This document shows, piece by piece, positions 10,583-20,098 of a DNA stretch of 64,000 nt. Origin of the DNA: an uncultured Mollicutes bacterium. Lineage in GTDB: Bacteria > Bacillota_I > Bacilli_A > RFN20 > CAG-826. A program made the position numbers and the translations under genes. Within the stretch, counting starts at the first letter, position 1. Each line of letters begins with the position of its first letter. The stretch covers positions 1-64,000 of the forward strand of contig CALBGF010000106.1 in assembly GCA_937893635.1 (NCBI GenBank), given 5' to 3'. Below the pieces are notes generated by a model. The model made no database searches. It was not told where the DNA came from and worked only from the letters and a program-made list of their open reading frames with translations.

Positions 10583-11926
10583 ATGACTAATAGATTACAA
10601 CTAGATTTTAATTTACAATTTTTAGATGAGCGAGCAGACTTCGTTCGTAATTATCTTCAAGACCCAATTTTTTTAGATAAAAAACCCACACTTGCTGAAC
10701 TCGACACCATATCTAACTATATACTTTGGGGCAAAGATCGCAAAACCGGACTCACCCTCGCGCAAACTAAAGAAATCCAACTTTCTTCAAAAAGCGGGGA
10801 TTGGGATAAAACCAAAAAAGTAGAATCGCTCGATGCCCTTTTAGAATCTCCGATTTTTTCTGAGAATCAATTGCGCGGTTCAACCGATCCAATTTTAAAG
10901 GTGACTAGACGCAAGCTTTCACGCGATCATATTAAGCAATCTTGTCCTGAATATATGCGCCCAGTCTTCGAGCAATTATTTGATAGAATTGACCAATTAG
11001 ATTGTAAGATTTGTGTTTATGAATTAGAAAAGGGAAAGCGCAAAGAAATGCGCGAGTCTCTTTTGACAAAATTTGCGCCAGAACAAATAGAGCAATTTAA
11101 AGAAGAAGTGCGCGAATGGTCACAACTCGTATATTTAAAGAAAAGACACGAGCTCATAGAAATGCGCCGAGAACAATATGCTCTTAAGGATAATTTTAGC
11201 ACAACAATACAAAATAAAGCAGATTTAAGTTTTAGGAGAAAAGAAGATAATTTTGACTTTGCGGCTGGCATTAGAATTGCGCCACTAGGAATTAAAAATG
11301 ACCAAGCTTTTTCGGAATTAGTATTTAGGGATTTTAAGAAGATAAATCCGTGGGAATATACGGAAGAAGAACTAAGAGTTATTTCTGAAGGACTTTGGAG
11401 AGAAGAAGAAGAAATTTTGACTATTGATTTGACTAATGTACAACACTTGTATATGATTTTAGGAGAATATAAGGAAATGCGCGATGCCTCTTTAGAAAAG
11501 GAAGTCTGGAATAATAATACTAAAATGCTTTTGGATACAGTTGATTATTATATTGCGCAGGCCGATCTTGCGCCTTTACAGAGAGAAGTTTTGGATTATA
11601 AGTTGAAGAAAGATAAGAATTTTGATATATGCGGCCGCATTAATAAAAAATGGGGTAAGAATTATACACCTAATTATATTTCTACTATTTTTACTCAAAG
11701 AATTATTCCTAAGATTGCGGCGGCTGCTCAACAGCACTATCAAAGAATTAGTAACATCTTTTTTGAAGAAGAATTTAAAACTTGTTCTTGCTGTGGCCTT
11801 GTTAAATTGCGCACTCCAGAATTTTTTATGAGAAAACAAAAATCAATTGATGGATTAAATCCACGCTGTAAAGAGTGCGAAAAAGAAAAAAGAAATAAAA
11901 AGAAAATTCTTATAAAGGAGGAATAG
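10583..11926 (+). CDS. HTH and zinc-finger protein at the head of the late operon (447 aa)
   Basis: Not firmly identified. It is helical through residues 1-330 and followed by a likely helix-turn-helix around 340-385 (YKLKKDKNFDICGRINKKWG, then NYISTIFTQRIIPKI), which resembles a sigma-region-4-like or terminase-small-type DNA-binding helix. A zinc ribbon at the end has CSCC (about 399-402) and CKEC (about 433-436). Position directly ahead of the packaging genes suggests either a small-terminase role or a late transcription regulator. ATG follows AAAGGAGGATTTTAATTA. The gene is unusually rich in GCGC: I count about 13 sites in it. Confidence 0.6.
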   Translation: MTNRLQLDFNLQFLDERADFVRNYLQDPIFLDKKPTLAELDTISNYILWGKDRKTGLTLAQTKEIQLSSKSGDWDKTKKVESLDALLESPIFSENQLRGSTDPILKVTRRKLSRDHIKQSCPEYMRPVFEQLFDRIDQLDCKICVYELEKGKRKEMRESLLTKFAPEQIEQFKEEVREWSQLVYLKKRHELIEMRREQYALKDNFSTTIQNKADLSFRRKEDNFDFAAGIRIAPLGIKNDQAFSELVFRDFKKINPWEYTEEELRVISEGLWREEEEILTIDLTNVQHLYMILGEYKEMRDASLEKEVWNNNTKMLLDTVDYYIAQADLAPLQREVLDYKLKKDKNFDICGRINKKWGKNYTPNYISTIFTQRIIPKIAAAAQQHYQRISNIFFEEEFKTCSCCGLVKLRTPEFFMRKQKSIDGLNPRCKECEKEKRNKKKILIKEE

Positions 11927-11929
11927 ATA

Positions 11930-12172
11930 TTGGAAAAAGATAAAAAAATAATACAATTTTTAGAAAGTGTTAATAAATTAAAACCAGAAAAGATAATTGG
12001 ATTGGCTAAAGTTTTGGGCGTTAAGGTTTTAACAGAACAAGTTGACCCAACTACTAAAAAAGCTATTGCGCGCGATGGTGAAGATATATTAATTGATATG
12101 TTAGCGGCCTTCTATGATTTAGATCGTAATTCGCGTCGTTGGCTTTTAAAGTTTGTTAACAAGGAGTTATAA
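11930..12172 (+). CDS. Small unknown protein with TTG start (80 aa)
   Basis: No family recognised. Helical, with IIQFLESVNKLKPEKIIGLA and ILIDMLAAFYDLDRNSRRWL. Starts at TTG, chosen because the strong AAAGGAGGAATAGATA stands right before it and no ATG is near. It starts three bases after the previous stop. Its final codons AAG-GAG-TTA-TAA double as the ribosome-binding site of the next gene. Probably a packaging or regulatory helper in the late operon. Confidence 0.65.
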   Translation: MEKDKKIIQFLESVNKLKPEKIIGLAKVLGVKVLTEQVDPTTKKAIARDGEDILIDMLAAFYDLDRNSRRWLLKFVNKEL

Positions 12173-12173
12173 T

Positions 12174-13175
12174 ATGGCTTTAAATCCGAATATTAAAAAT
12201 AAATCAGCCTTTATGCTTAAGACTTGTTCAAAATGTGGACAATCTTTTGGATCTGAAGGTTTTGCTCCTACTAAATCTTTATTTTATGGTGACAAAGTAT
12301 TACCTATTTGTAATGATTGTATTGATAAAATTATAAATGATAAAAAAGGTGATTGGGCGGTAGTTGACAAAGTTTGTCAAATGGCTGATGTACCTTTTAT
12401 CCCAGTACGCTGGCAAGAAGTTTATTCAGTTAATCCAGTAGGCGCCTTCTATAGATATGCTTCTATTTTTTTAGACAGTCAATATAACGATCTTGGCTGG
12501 GATGATTATTATCAAGAATTTTTAAAATTAAAAGAAGCAAAAATGATTGAAACAGAATTACCTGGTCTAAGAGAAGAAAGATTAGAAAAGTTAAAACAAA
12601 AATGGGGAGCTAATTATGATGAAGAGGCTTTACAATATTTAGAGAATTTATTTAATGGTCTATTAGCTACTCAAAATATTAATGGTTCTTTACAAATTGA
12701 CCAAGCGAAGAAACTATGTAAAATGTCCTATGAAATTGATTTAAGAATTAATGAAGGAACTGAATTTGATAAACTTTTGAAATCATATGATACTCTTGTA
12801 AAAGCCGCAGACTTAACTCCTAAAAATGTTAAGAATGTAAATGATTTTGATAGTTTTGGTGAAGCTGTTAAATGGCTTGAAAAGAATGGCTGGAAAAATA
12901 AGTTTTATGATAAGGTTACTCGTGATATTGTAGATGAGTCTATGAAAAACTTTGAAAACTTTAATCAAAGACTTTATATTAATGAAAGTAATATTGGCGA
13001 AGAAATACAAAGAAGAATAGAGGCATTAAAATCTACACAAGAAACTGAATCTTATTATGATACCAATAAAGAATATGATTTAGACGAATATAACCAAGAT
13101 GGCTATGAGAGATTAATTAATATTGATGATGAATTTGAAAGTGATTTAGAAGAAGGTGAAGAAGATGACCAATAA
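12174..13175 (+). CDS. Zinc-ribbon protein upstream of terminase, possible small terminase subunit (333 aa)
   Basis: An N-terminal zinc ribbon with C18, C21, C46 and C49 (TCSKCGQSF ... ICNDC) is followed by a helical body and a very acidic C-terminal tail (DDEFESDLEEGEEDDQ). It lies directly before the large terminase and overlaps it by 11 bp, the usual place of a small terminase subunit, which recognises phage DNA. The fold itself is not recognisable to me. The start at 12174 was chosen because AAGGAGTTATAAT precedes it; the upstream ATG at 12153 lies within the previous gene and lacks a site. Confidence 0.55.
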   Translation: MALNPNIKNKSAFMLKTCSKCGQSFGSEGFAPTKSLFYGDKVLPICNDCIDKIINDKKGDWAVVDKVCQMADVPFIPVRWQEVYSVNPVGAFYRYASIFLDSQYNDLGWDDYYQEFLKLKEAKMIETELPGLREERLEKLKQKWGANYDEEALQYLENLFNGLLATQNINGSLQIDQAKKLCKMSYEIDLRINEGTEFDKLLKSYDTLVKAADLTPKNVKNVNDFDSFGEAVKWLEKNGWKNKFYDKVTRDIVDESMKNFENFNQRLYINESNIGEEIQRRIEALKSTQETESYYDTNKEYDLDEYNQDGYERLINIDDEFESDLEEGEEDDQ

Positions 13176-14970
13176 GAAATCGCTATTTAAAGAAATTAGA
13201 GAAAATATTGAATCAGAATTAAATCGTGGTTACAGGGATGGTATTGAAATAGAAAAAGGTGTAGTAGTCAATGAAGATTATCTAAAGAAGAATAAAAAAC
13301 AATTAGGACATATGTTTAGTATTTTTTCTGCTTATCCAGATGTTTTTTTAGATTTTATTACACCAGTTAATTCTAATTTTACTTTATTCTTTTATCAAAG
13401 AATCGTTTTAAGAGCAATTATGAGATATAGGGATATATTCATCACTGCGCCTCGTGCCTTTTCTAAAACGTTCATAACTATACTTGGATTGTTCTTACAA
13501 TGTATATTTATGCCTGGAACGAAACGATTCATTTGCGCACCTAATAAAAACCAATCCGCGCAAATTGCTCGTGAAAAAATGATAGAGATTTATGACCGCT
13601 GGCCTCTTTTAAAAAGAGAAGTCTTGGGCGGTGAAGTTAGTGATTTACCTGGAAGTTTTGGTAAAGATTATGTCTCTATTAAATTTCGTAATGGCTCTGT
13701 GTTCGATGTTGTCGGCGCCCTCGATTCGACTCGTGGCGGACGTAGACACGGTGGTCTTATCGATGAGGTGAGAGACCACGAAGAAGAACCAATTAATAAT
13801 GTCGTATTGCCGCTTATGAATGTATCTAGAAGATTGCCAGACAATACAGTTAATGAAAATGAACCAAACCAAGAAAGAATATTTATGACATCTGCCGGTG
13901 TCAAAACTTCTTTTGCTTATGATTTGTTATTAGATATTTTTGAAGATTCTATTATTCATCCAGAATCAAGCTTCTGTTTAGGTTGTGATTATCGAGTACC
14001 TTTATTACATGGACTATTAGATAAAACTTATATAAATAAATTAAAAACTTCTCCTTCATTTTCAGAAACTAGTTTCTCGGCAGAATATTTGAGTATTTGG
14101 AGTGGTAGCTCAAGTGATTCTTGGTTTAATTTTGATAAAATGCAAAAATATAGGAAAATTAAAAATCCAGAAAATCACGCAAAATACGAATCCAATAGTC
14201 ATTTATTCTACTTAATATCAGTGGATGTAGGAAGATTAAATGACCAAACAGTAGCCACTATTTTTAGAGTTAACATCTCTGAAGAAGGCAGATATTATGC
14301 TACTGTGGTTAATTTAAAAGTTTTAGCTCGTCAAGCAGAAACAAAAACTTTTACTCAACAAGCAATAGATATTAAAAAATTAATATTCGCTTTTAATCCT
14401 ATTGAGGTGGTAATAGATACTAACGGACTCGGTATTGGTTTAGCCGATGAAATGATAAAACCGCAATATGACAATGAAGGAAATTATTACCCACCTTTTG
14501 GATTTGTAAATGATGAAAGATATTTCTTAATACAGCCAAAAGATTGCCAAAAAGTCTTATACAGTCTTAAAGCCAATGGACAAATTAATTCCAAAATACA
14601 CGGAAATGCTTTTTCTAGACTAAACGGCGGTATGGTAAGATTTTTAATCAAAGAGCAAGAAGCTAAAACTGCTTTATTGTCCACTAAAAAAGGTCAAAAA
14701 ATGAGTACTCTACAAAAAGTAGAAAGAATTATGCCTCATGAAATGACCACAAGACTATTTGAAGAGATGGCAAATTTACGAATTAAAAGAACTGGGGTTA
14801 GTACCGATATAGTTTTGGAACAAATAAATCCGCGCTTTCCTAAAGATAAATATTCTTCTTTTGCTTATGGCCTTTGGAGAATTAAAGAAAGGGAAGAAGA
14901 AGCTAATTCAAAAAAACGAAGACGTGAAAGCCTTAGTGGACACAGTCGTAAACTTACATTTTTTAACTAA
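13165..14970 (+). CDS. terL: Terminase large subunit (602 aa)
   Basis: ATP-driven DNA packaging motor and nuclease. ATPase domain: an atypical Walker A APRAFSKT (95-102) and Walker B GGLIDEV (196-202, D200/E201). RNase-H-like nuclease domain: D354 in ISVDVGRLND, D418 in VVIDTNG, and a C-terminal acidic position near 555-560 (NPRFPKDKYSSFAYGL). Length is normal for siphovirus TerL. ATG at 13165 is preferred over GTG at 13156, because AAGGTG then sits six bases upstream. It works with the portal encoded next to load the prohead; which strategy (cos or headful) is not evident. Confidence 0.95.
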   Translation: MTNKKSLFKEIRENIESELNRGYRDGIEIEKGVVVNEDYLKKNKKQLGHMFSIFSAYPDVFLDFITPVNSNFTLFFYQRIVLRAIMRYRDIFITAPRAFSKTFITILGLFLQCIFMPGTKRFICAPNKNQSAQIAREKMIEIYDRWPLLKREVLGGEVSDLPGSFGKDYVSIKFRNGSVFDVVGALDSTRGGRRHGGLIDEVRDHEEEPINNVVLPLMNVSRRLPDNTVNENEPNQERIFMTSAGVKTSFAYDLLLDIFEDSIIHPESSFCLGCDYRVPLLHGLLDKTYINKLKTSPSFSETSFSAEYLSIWSGSSSDSWFNFDKMQKYRKIKNPENHAKYESNSHLFYLISVDVGRLNDQTVATIFRVNISEEGRYYATVVNLKVLARQAETKTFTQQAIDIKKLIFAFNPIEVVIDTNGLGIGLADEMIKPQYDNEGNYYPPFGFVNDERYFLIQPKDCQKVLYSLKANGQINSKIHGNAFSRLNGGMVRFLIKEQEAKTALLSTKKGQKMSTLQKVERIMPHEMTTRLFEEMANLRIKRTGVSTDIVLEQINPRFPKDKYSSFAYGLWRIKEREEEANSKKRRRESLSGHSRKLTFFN

Positions 14971-14984
14971 CAGGAGGAAAATTA

Positions 14985-16505
14985 ATGGATGTAGAGAAAA
15001 CCTCAAAAAGAGATTTTGCCGTTCTATTTTCAAAGTCTAATGATAAGATGCTTAGTACTAACAATACTAGTGATTCAAATTCAAGATATACGCCTTGGTA
15101 TGATATTTATTCAAAAATTAAATATTATGATAAAAACACCATTGCTGATATAATTGAAAATGGCTCTCTTGATCAAAAACGCAAATTATCACGCTATTAT
15201 TTTAATCGTAATGGCTATTATAGACAAATTTTAATATATTATAGCACTTTATTAAAATATGACGGCATACTCATTCCTAATTGTCAGAATGGGGCAAATC
15301 TCTCCAATCAAACCGTTTATAAAAAATATTTAGATGCTTTAGATTATATTAATAATTTGAATCTACCTATTAGCTGTTCAAATTTTGCTTTGCGCGCTTT
15401 GATCGATGGAACTTATTATGGAGTTAGAACTGATAATCAAGACAAAACTAAAATAAGCATCTTAGACCTCCCTGCTCAAAAATGCCGTTCTAGATTTAAA
15501 GACACAAACGGCAATGATATCATTGAATTTGATTTAACATATTTTCAATCGATTACTGACCCAGTTTCAAGAGAAGCGGCCCTTTCTGCTTTTCCAGAAT
15601 TTGTTATTAAAGCTTATAATAAATTTAGTAAGGGCAAGTTAAAAAGTAATTGGATAATTATTCCTACTGATATTGGAGTATGTTTTCCTTTTTTGGATGA
15701 ACAACCTTTATTCTTAAGTTTAATACCAAAAACTATTGAATACGAAGAAGCTGTTAAATTGAATAATGATAAAGTAGCAGAAAGTATCAAAAGAATTATT
15801 GTACAAAAAATTCAACACTTAGCCGACGGTCGTCTAGTTTTTGAACCTGAAGAAGCAGAAGAAATGCATAATGGGGCTGTTGGTATGCTTAGTGGCGAAA
15901 AAAATGTCAGTGTACTGACTACCTACGCTGATGTAGATAGTATAAATCCAGCCACTAATACCAATACTCAAGACGATTATATTAACAGAGCAGAACAAGA
16001 TATATATGCTCAAGCTGGTGTTTCTGGACAAATATTTGCTTCTTCTACTACTACTGGCTTGAAAGCGTCATTGAATAAAGATTTATCATTAATGATGTAT
16101 CTAGCAAATAAATTTAGTAATTTTGTTACCAATGCTATAAATAAAGTTTTTGGTAACAAAAAATTAAGTTTTAAATATAAAATTTTACCTACTACTTATA
16201 ATAATACCGATGACTATATTAATACTACCTTGAAATTAAGTAATAATGGTTATAGTTTCTTAATACCTAGTATCGCAGCCGGTGTTAATCAAATAGATTT
16301 AATGAATATTAAAACTTTAGAAAATGAAATACTTAAACTTAATGAAAAATTAATTCCTTTACAAACTTCATATACCCAAACGGGAAATACGGCAACTAAG
16401 GAATCAGAAGGCGGCAGACCACAGGCAAAAGAAGAAGATAAAACAGAACAGACAATAATTAGACAAACGGAAATAGATAAAGATGGAGGAGTAAATGGAA
16501 ACTAA
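14985..16505 (+). CDS. Portal protein (506 aa)
   Basis: Dodecameric channel through which DNA enters the capsid and to which the tail connector binds. Identified by position (TerL-portal-protease-capsid), length and features: an N-terminal region with WYDIYSKIKYYDKNTIADII, a helical core, DRQ-like stretch QDDYINRAEQDIYAQAGVSG leading into the long crown/stem helices, and a polar low-complexity C-terminus (TGNTATKESEGGRPQAKEED). ATG follows ACAGGAGGAAAATTA. It ends 11 bp inside the next gene, so translation is coupled. Confidence 0.85.
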   Translation: MDVEKTSKRDFAVLFSKSNDKMLSTNNTSDSNSRYTPWYDIYSKIKYYDKNTIADIIENGSLDQKRKLSRYYFNRNGYYRQILIYYSTLLKYDGILIPNCQNGANLSNQTVYKKYLDALDYINNLNLPISCSNFALRALIDGTYYGVRTDNQDKTKISILDLPAQKCRSRFKDTNGNDIIEFDLTYFQSITDPVSREAALSAFPEFVIKAYNKFSKGKLKSNWIIIPTDIGVCFPFLDEQPLFLSLIPKTIEYEEAVKLNNDKVAESIKRIIVQKIQHLADGRLVFEPEEAEEMHNGAVGMLSGEKNVSVLTTYADVDSINPATNTNTQDDYINRAEQDIYAQAGVSGQIFASSTTTGLKASLNKDLSLMMYLANKFSNFVTNAINKVFGNKKLSFKYKILPTTYNNTDDYINTTLKLSNNGYSFLIPSIAAGVNQIDLMNIKTLENEILKLNEKLIPLQTSYTQTGNTATKESEGGRPQAKEEDKTEQTIIRQTEIDKDGGVNGN

Positions 16506-17925
16506 TCTTAATACTTTTTCTGTATCTTTATTTGGAAAATTAGAAAGATATAACGAAGTTATATCTAAATGTAGATGTAGAATTTTTTATAAAGGGAAAA
16601 ATCGCAATGGAACTTATATTACTGATGAATTTGCCGACTCTTTACTAAAAACTATACAATATACCCCAATTAAAGGTATTTATAATGAACAAGAAGAGGA
16701 CTATACTGATCACGGAGTCAGAAGAAGCGAAGGGCGCATTTATGGAGTAGTTCCAGAAAATCCTAATCTTAGTTGGGAAAAACACTTAGATGATGATGGA
16801 ATAGAAAGAGAATATGCCACAGTTGATGCTTTAATATATACTGGTTTATATAGAGAGGCAAATGAAATTTTAGATAAGTCACAATCTATGGAAATCTATC
16901 GACCTTCTATAAAAGGTAGATGGGAAACTATAGATGGAAAAGAATATTTTGTTTATGAAAGTGGTTGCTTCTTGGGCCTACAAATTTTAGGCGACGAAAC
17001 AGAGCCTTGTTTTGAAGGCGCGGCCTTTTATTCATTATTTAATAAATTAAAAGATGTTACTGAAGCCCTAATTCAGTATCAAGAAAATTATTCTCTTAAA
17101 GAGAAAGAAGGAGAACAAAAAATGACAAAAGTTATTTTTCAATTATCTGATAGTCAAAAAGAACAAAAACTTTTTGAATTATTAAATCCAGTCAATGAAG
17201 AAGGCGAAGTTGTTTTTAATACTTCTATTGTTGAAGTTTATGAAAAATATGCTTTAGTTTATAATTATGATTCTAATAGTTATGAAAGAGTTTATTATTC
17301 TAAAAATGAAGAAACTGATACTGTAGAAATTGTTTCAAAAGAACCTTGCTTTGTTATTGATGTAAATGAAGAAGAAAAAAGAGTATTATCTTTAGTTAAA
17401 AAAGCTAATAATGATACTTATGAAAACCTAGATGTGATTTTTGAAGAAAATGAAAATTTAAAAAATGAAAATTCTGAAAAAAATCTCAAAATTGAAGAGT
17501 TAAATAACTCAATTTCTACTTTAAATATAGATAAGGGAAAAGTCCAATTTGAATTAGATGCTGTTAATACTGAACTTAATAATGTTAAAAATGAATATTC
17601 AACATCATTAGCTCAAGTAGAAACTTTAATTAATGAAAAAAATGAACTTGAAACTTATAAGAAAAATGTTGAGGATACAAACAAAAAAGCTGTTATTGCT
17701 AGTTATTCTGATTCTATTTCAGAAGAAATTGCTGATAAATACTTAAATGATTTAGATAGCTATACTATTGAAGAATTAGATAAAGAATTAACTTATGAGA
17801 TAAAAAAGGCTAATCCTAATATTTTTTCAAAAAAGGTAGAAACTAATTATAGTTATATACCTAAAGAACAAGAGAATAATTCTCCTTGGTCTTGTCTCGA
17901 TGCTTACGAGAAGAAAAATAAGTAA
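16495..17925 (+). CDS. Capsid maturation protease fused to scaffold (476 aa)
   Basis: The N-terminal domain (1-190) matches a prohead-protease layout: candidate catalytic His73 (TDHGVRRSEGRIYG) and Ser131 in SQSMEIYRP, like the S-x-E motif of these proteases. Residues 305-400 form a long coiled coil (ENENLKNENSEKNLKIEELN and onwards) typical of scaffolds. The C-terminus is short and polar. It would assemble the prohead, then cleave scaffold and capsid parts. ATG lies after GATGGAGGAGTAA, overlapping the portal gene. An internal start at 17122 likely gives scaffold alone (see separate entry). Confidence 0.8.
   Translation: METNLNTFSVSLFGKLERYNEVISKCRCRIFYKGKNRNGTYITDEFADSLLKTIQYTPIKGIYNEQEEDYTDHGVRRSEGRIYGVVPENPNLSWEKHLDDDGIEREYATVDALIYTGLYREANEILDKSQSMEIYRPSIKGRWETIDGKEYFVYESGCFLGLQILGDETEPCFEGAAFYSLFNKLKDVTEALIQYQENYSLKEKEGEQKMTKVIFQLSDSQKEQKLFELLNPVNEEGEVVFNTSIVEVYEKYALVYNYDSNSYERVYYSKNEETDTVEIVSKEPCFVIDVNEEEKRVLSLVKKANNDTYENLDVIFEENENLKNENSEKNLKIEELNNSISTLNIDKGKVQFELDAVNTELNNVKNEYSTSLAQVETLINEKNELETYKKNVEDTNKKAVIASYSDSISEEIADKYLNDLDSYTIEELDKELTYEIKKANPNIFSKKVETNYSYIPKEQENNSPWSCLDAYEKKNK
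17122..17925 (+). CDS. Nested in-frame scaffold protein (267 aa)
   Basis: ATG codon 210 of the protease-scaffold gene has a strong GAAGGAG eight bases upstream, better than many starts in this phage. Translation from it yields residues 210-476: the coiled-coil scaffold without the protease. Phage lambda makes Nu3 inside gene C the same way. The arrangement lets many scaffold copies form per protease. This is inference from the ribosome-binding site. Confidence 0.6.
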   Translation: MTKVIFQLSDSQKEQKLFELLNPVNEEGEVVFNTSIVEVYEKYALVYNYDSNSYERVYYSKNEETDTVEIVSKEPCFVIDVNEEEKRVLSLVKKANNDTYENLDVIFEENENLKNENSEKNLKIEELNNSISTLNIDKGKVQFELDAVNTELNNVKNEYSTSLAQVETLINEKNELETYKKNVEDTNKKAVIASYSDSISEEIADKYLNDLDSYTIEELDKELTYEIKKANPNIFSKKVETNYSYIPKEQENNSPWSCLDAYEKKNK

Positions 17926-17944
17926 TTTTTAATGGAGGAAAACA

Positions 17945-18481
17945 ATGCTTAAAAGATTAGTAATTGATGGTTATGGCCAATTAGAGCTTAACCAAGTAGC
18001 TTTCCGTCGTGATGGACGTATTGAAGCACAATGTAAATTAGCTAACGGAATTGATTTCGTAGAAAATGGTATGTTACTTGAAGTAGACCCAATTAAACGC
18101 GAAGTTAAATTACCTGCAGCAAATAGCGGTTTAATCGCTTTAAATTATTCAGCTGAACATATTTATGATGAAAGAACTCCTGGGCTTAAGAATTTTAAAC
18201 TTGAAAAAAATTCTTTCTTACCAAGATTAGGTTACCTTTCAGTAGGCGATAAATTCACTACTAACTGTATTTCTTATGATACAGATACATATGCTACAGA
18301 AACTTTACTTAAGGCTGCTATCACTAACGCTGCTAACGCTGCTGTATATGGTGAACCAGCTACAGATGGAAGTATTAAAATTGTTAATGCTGCTCCAGAA
18401 GGTTCAGTATCTTTAAAAGTAGTAGGCGCTACAACAATGCCAGACGGACAATATGCCGTTAAATTTATTTCATTAAAGTAA
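17945..18481 (+). CDS. Probable head decoration protein (178 aa)
   Basis: It lies between scaffold and major capsid genes, the usual place of decoration proteins, which trim the capsid surface. Beta-rich with an N-terminal LKRLVIDGYGQLELNQVAFR, a middle ANSGLIALNYSAEHIYDERT similar in style to other capsid stabilising proteins, and an Ala/Gly/Thr-rich C-terminal domain. Codon use is that of the highly expressed capsid gene. ATG follows ATGGAGGAAAACA. A capsid-fibre role is an alternative. Confidence 0.65.
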   Translation: MLKRLVIDGYGQLELNQVAFRRDGRIEAQCKLANGIDFVENGMLLEVDPIKREVKLPAANSGLIALNYSAEHIYDERTPGLKNFKLEKNSFLPRLGYLSVGDKFTTNCISYDTDTYATETLLKAAITNAANAAVYGEPATDGSIKIVNAAPEGSVSLKVVGATTMPDGQYAVKFISLK

Positions 18482-18498
18482 TTAGGAGGAGAAAATAA

Positions 18499-19554
18499 AT
18501 GAATTTTGAAAAAATTAAAGAATTAGCTAGATATGCTGCTAAACGCACTGCTCCTGATACTTACAGTGTAGAAAGTGTTGATGCTGCTATCGCTGACTAT
18601 TTTAGTCAAAGTACAAAAAGTATCAATGATTTCATGAGAAATCGTTATGATATTTATTCAATTATTATTGAAAACGCTGATCAAATCGTTCCAAATAAAG
18701 TTATGGAAGCTATGGGACAATTTGCAGAAGTTAAAAACGTTGCTCAAGGCGACAAACCTTTATTTAAAAGAGGTCCACTTGGAAGAAATCGTGCTAAGAA
18801 ATTCCTTACTCAAGTTGGTTTAAGTGGTGTTTATGAAACATTCAGACTTGATAAAGAAACTTTTAGTATTGGTATGAAATCTATCGGTGGTGCTGTTAGT
18901 ATTGACTTCGAAAGAATGTTAGATGGAGCTGAAACTTTATCTGAATTTATGGATGTTTTAGCTGAAGCTCAAATTGATGGTATTTATGCTGAAGTACAAA
19001 AAGCACTTATGAATGCTATGGCTAGTATGCCTACAAAGAATAAAGTAACTGGTAACTATTCTGCTACAAGCTTACAAAATGTAGTAAATACAGTTAAAGC
19101 TTATGGCGGTAGTGCTACAATCTTTGCTTCACCTGAATTCATCGCTGCTATGGGTCCAGATGCTATCGTTCCAGCTATTGCCGGAGCTGCTCAAGGAATT
19201 TATTCACCAGATGATATTGAATCAATTCATAAATTTGGTTTAATCAAATTATTCCGTGGCACACCAGTAGTTGAACTTCGTCAATCATTCTTAGATGAAA
19301 ATAATCAACAAGTAATGATTAACCCACAATATGCTTACATTTTACCTACAGGTAAAGAAAAAGTTGTTAAAGTTATTTTTGAAGGTGAAACACAAATTTA
19401 TGATGCTGTTAATAGAGATAATTCTATTGAAATTAACACATATCGTAAAGTTGGTGTAGGTATCCTTGCTTATAATAACTGGGGTGTTTATCAAAATACT
19501 CAAATCAGTGCTGCTGAATGGTATGATGGCGACTTAGGTGGCTTAAACATTTAG
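18499..19554 (+). CDS. Major capsid protein (351 aa)
   Basis: Presumably HK97-fold shell protein. Supported by place, size, Ala/Gly-rich composition, optimal codon use and a very strong TTAGGAGGAGAAAATAA ribosome-binding site. Residues 1-90 are helical (NFEKIKELARYAAKRT, DYFSQSTKSINDFMRN); the rest mixes strands and a long helix (LAEAQIDGIYAEVQKALMNA). The C-terminus AYNNWGVYQNTQISAAEWYD is typical of shell proteins of Firmicutes phages. A terminator (19561-19602) directly behind it probably raises its mRNA level over that of downstream genes. Confidence 0.85.
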   Translation: MNFEKIKELARYAAKRTAPDTYSVESVDAAIADYFSQSTKSINDFMRNRYDIYSIIIENADQIVPNKVMEAMGQFAEVKNVAQGDKPLFKRGPLGRNRAKKFLTQVGLSGVYETFRLDKETFSIGMKSIGGAVSIDFERMLDGAETLSEFMDVLAEAQIDGIYAEVQKALMNAMASMPTKNKVTGNYSATSLQNVVNTVKAYGGSATIFASPEFIAAMGPDAIVPAIAGAAQGIYSPDDIESIHKFGLIKLFRGTPVVELRQSFLDENNQQVMINPQYAYILPTGKEKVVKVIFEGETQIYDAVNRDNSIEINTYRKVGVGILAYNNWGVYQNTQISAAEWYDGDLGGLNI

Positions 19555-19560
19555 ATAATT

Positions 19561-19602
19561 AACAAGGGGGAAAGGGAATAATTTCCCTTTCCTTGTTTTT
19601 TT
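19561..19602 (+). terminator. Partial terminator after major capsid gene
   Basis: AACAAGG and AAAGGGAA pair with TTCCCTTT and CCTTGTT, followed by a T-run. Since late genes continue downstream without a new promoter, some read-through is expected. Confidence 0.85.
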
Positions 19603-19629
19603 AAATTTGGAGATAAAAGGAGAAATTAA

Positions 19630-20097
19630 ATGGAAAATATTAAAGTAAGAAGTGAAAGTGATAGTACATTAGTAATTGCTATCCCAGAATTATTATTAAA
19701 TAAAGTTTGGAATAAGAGAGGACAAATTAATTTAATTGATAGAGATGTCTTAATTCAAGCGTTTTATAACTTGGCCGTAGAAACTATGTTTAGAGAAGGT
19801 ATGTTAGTTACTGAAGATAAAAAGTTTTTACAAGAGGTAGGGCTAATTGATGAAGAACACCCGGAAATTTTTATTGTTACTAATGACTTATTAGCTAGAA
19901 TGACAAAGCTTATGTCTTTAGAAGATTTTAAAAATACATTAGCTAAATTTTCTAAACAACAAATTAAAGATTATTGTGATTATGCCATTACTCATTCTGG
20001 AGATTTTAACTTATCTAAGTTAGAGATTTTATCAAAGGCTGGTCATTGTAATTTAAATAATATGATTACCAACTATAAAGCTTCATTGGAGGTATAA
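19630..20097 (+). CDS. Unknown late protein after capsid (155 aa)
   Basis: No family recognised. Helical, 155 residues, with IPELLLNKVWNKRGQINLID, AFYNLAVETMFREG and a C-terminal helix-rich end. Genes here usually encode head completion or connector proteins or a packaging helper. ATG behind AAAGGAGAAATTAA. It ends one base before the next gene. Confidence 0.6.
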   Translation: MENIKVRSESDSTLVIAIPELLLNKVWNKRGQINLIDRDVLIQAFYNLAVETMFREGMLVTEDKKFLQEVGLIDEEHPEIFIVTNDLLARMTKLMSLEDFKNTLAKFSKQQIKDYCDYAITHSGDFNLSKLEILSKAGHCNLNNMITNYKASLEV

Positions 20098-20098
20098 T

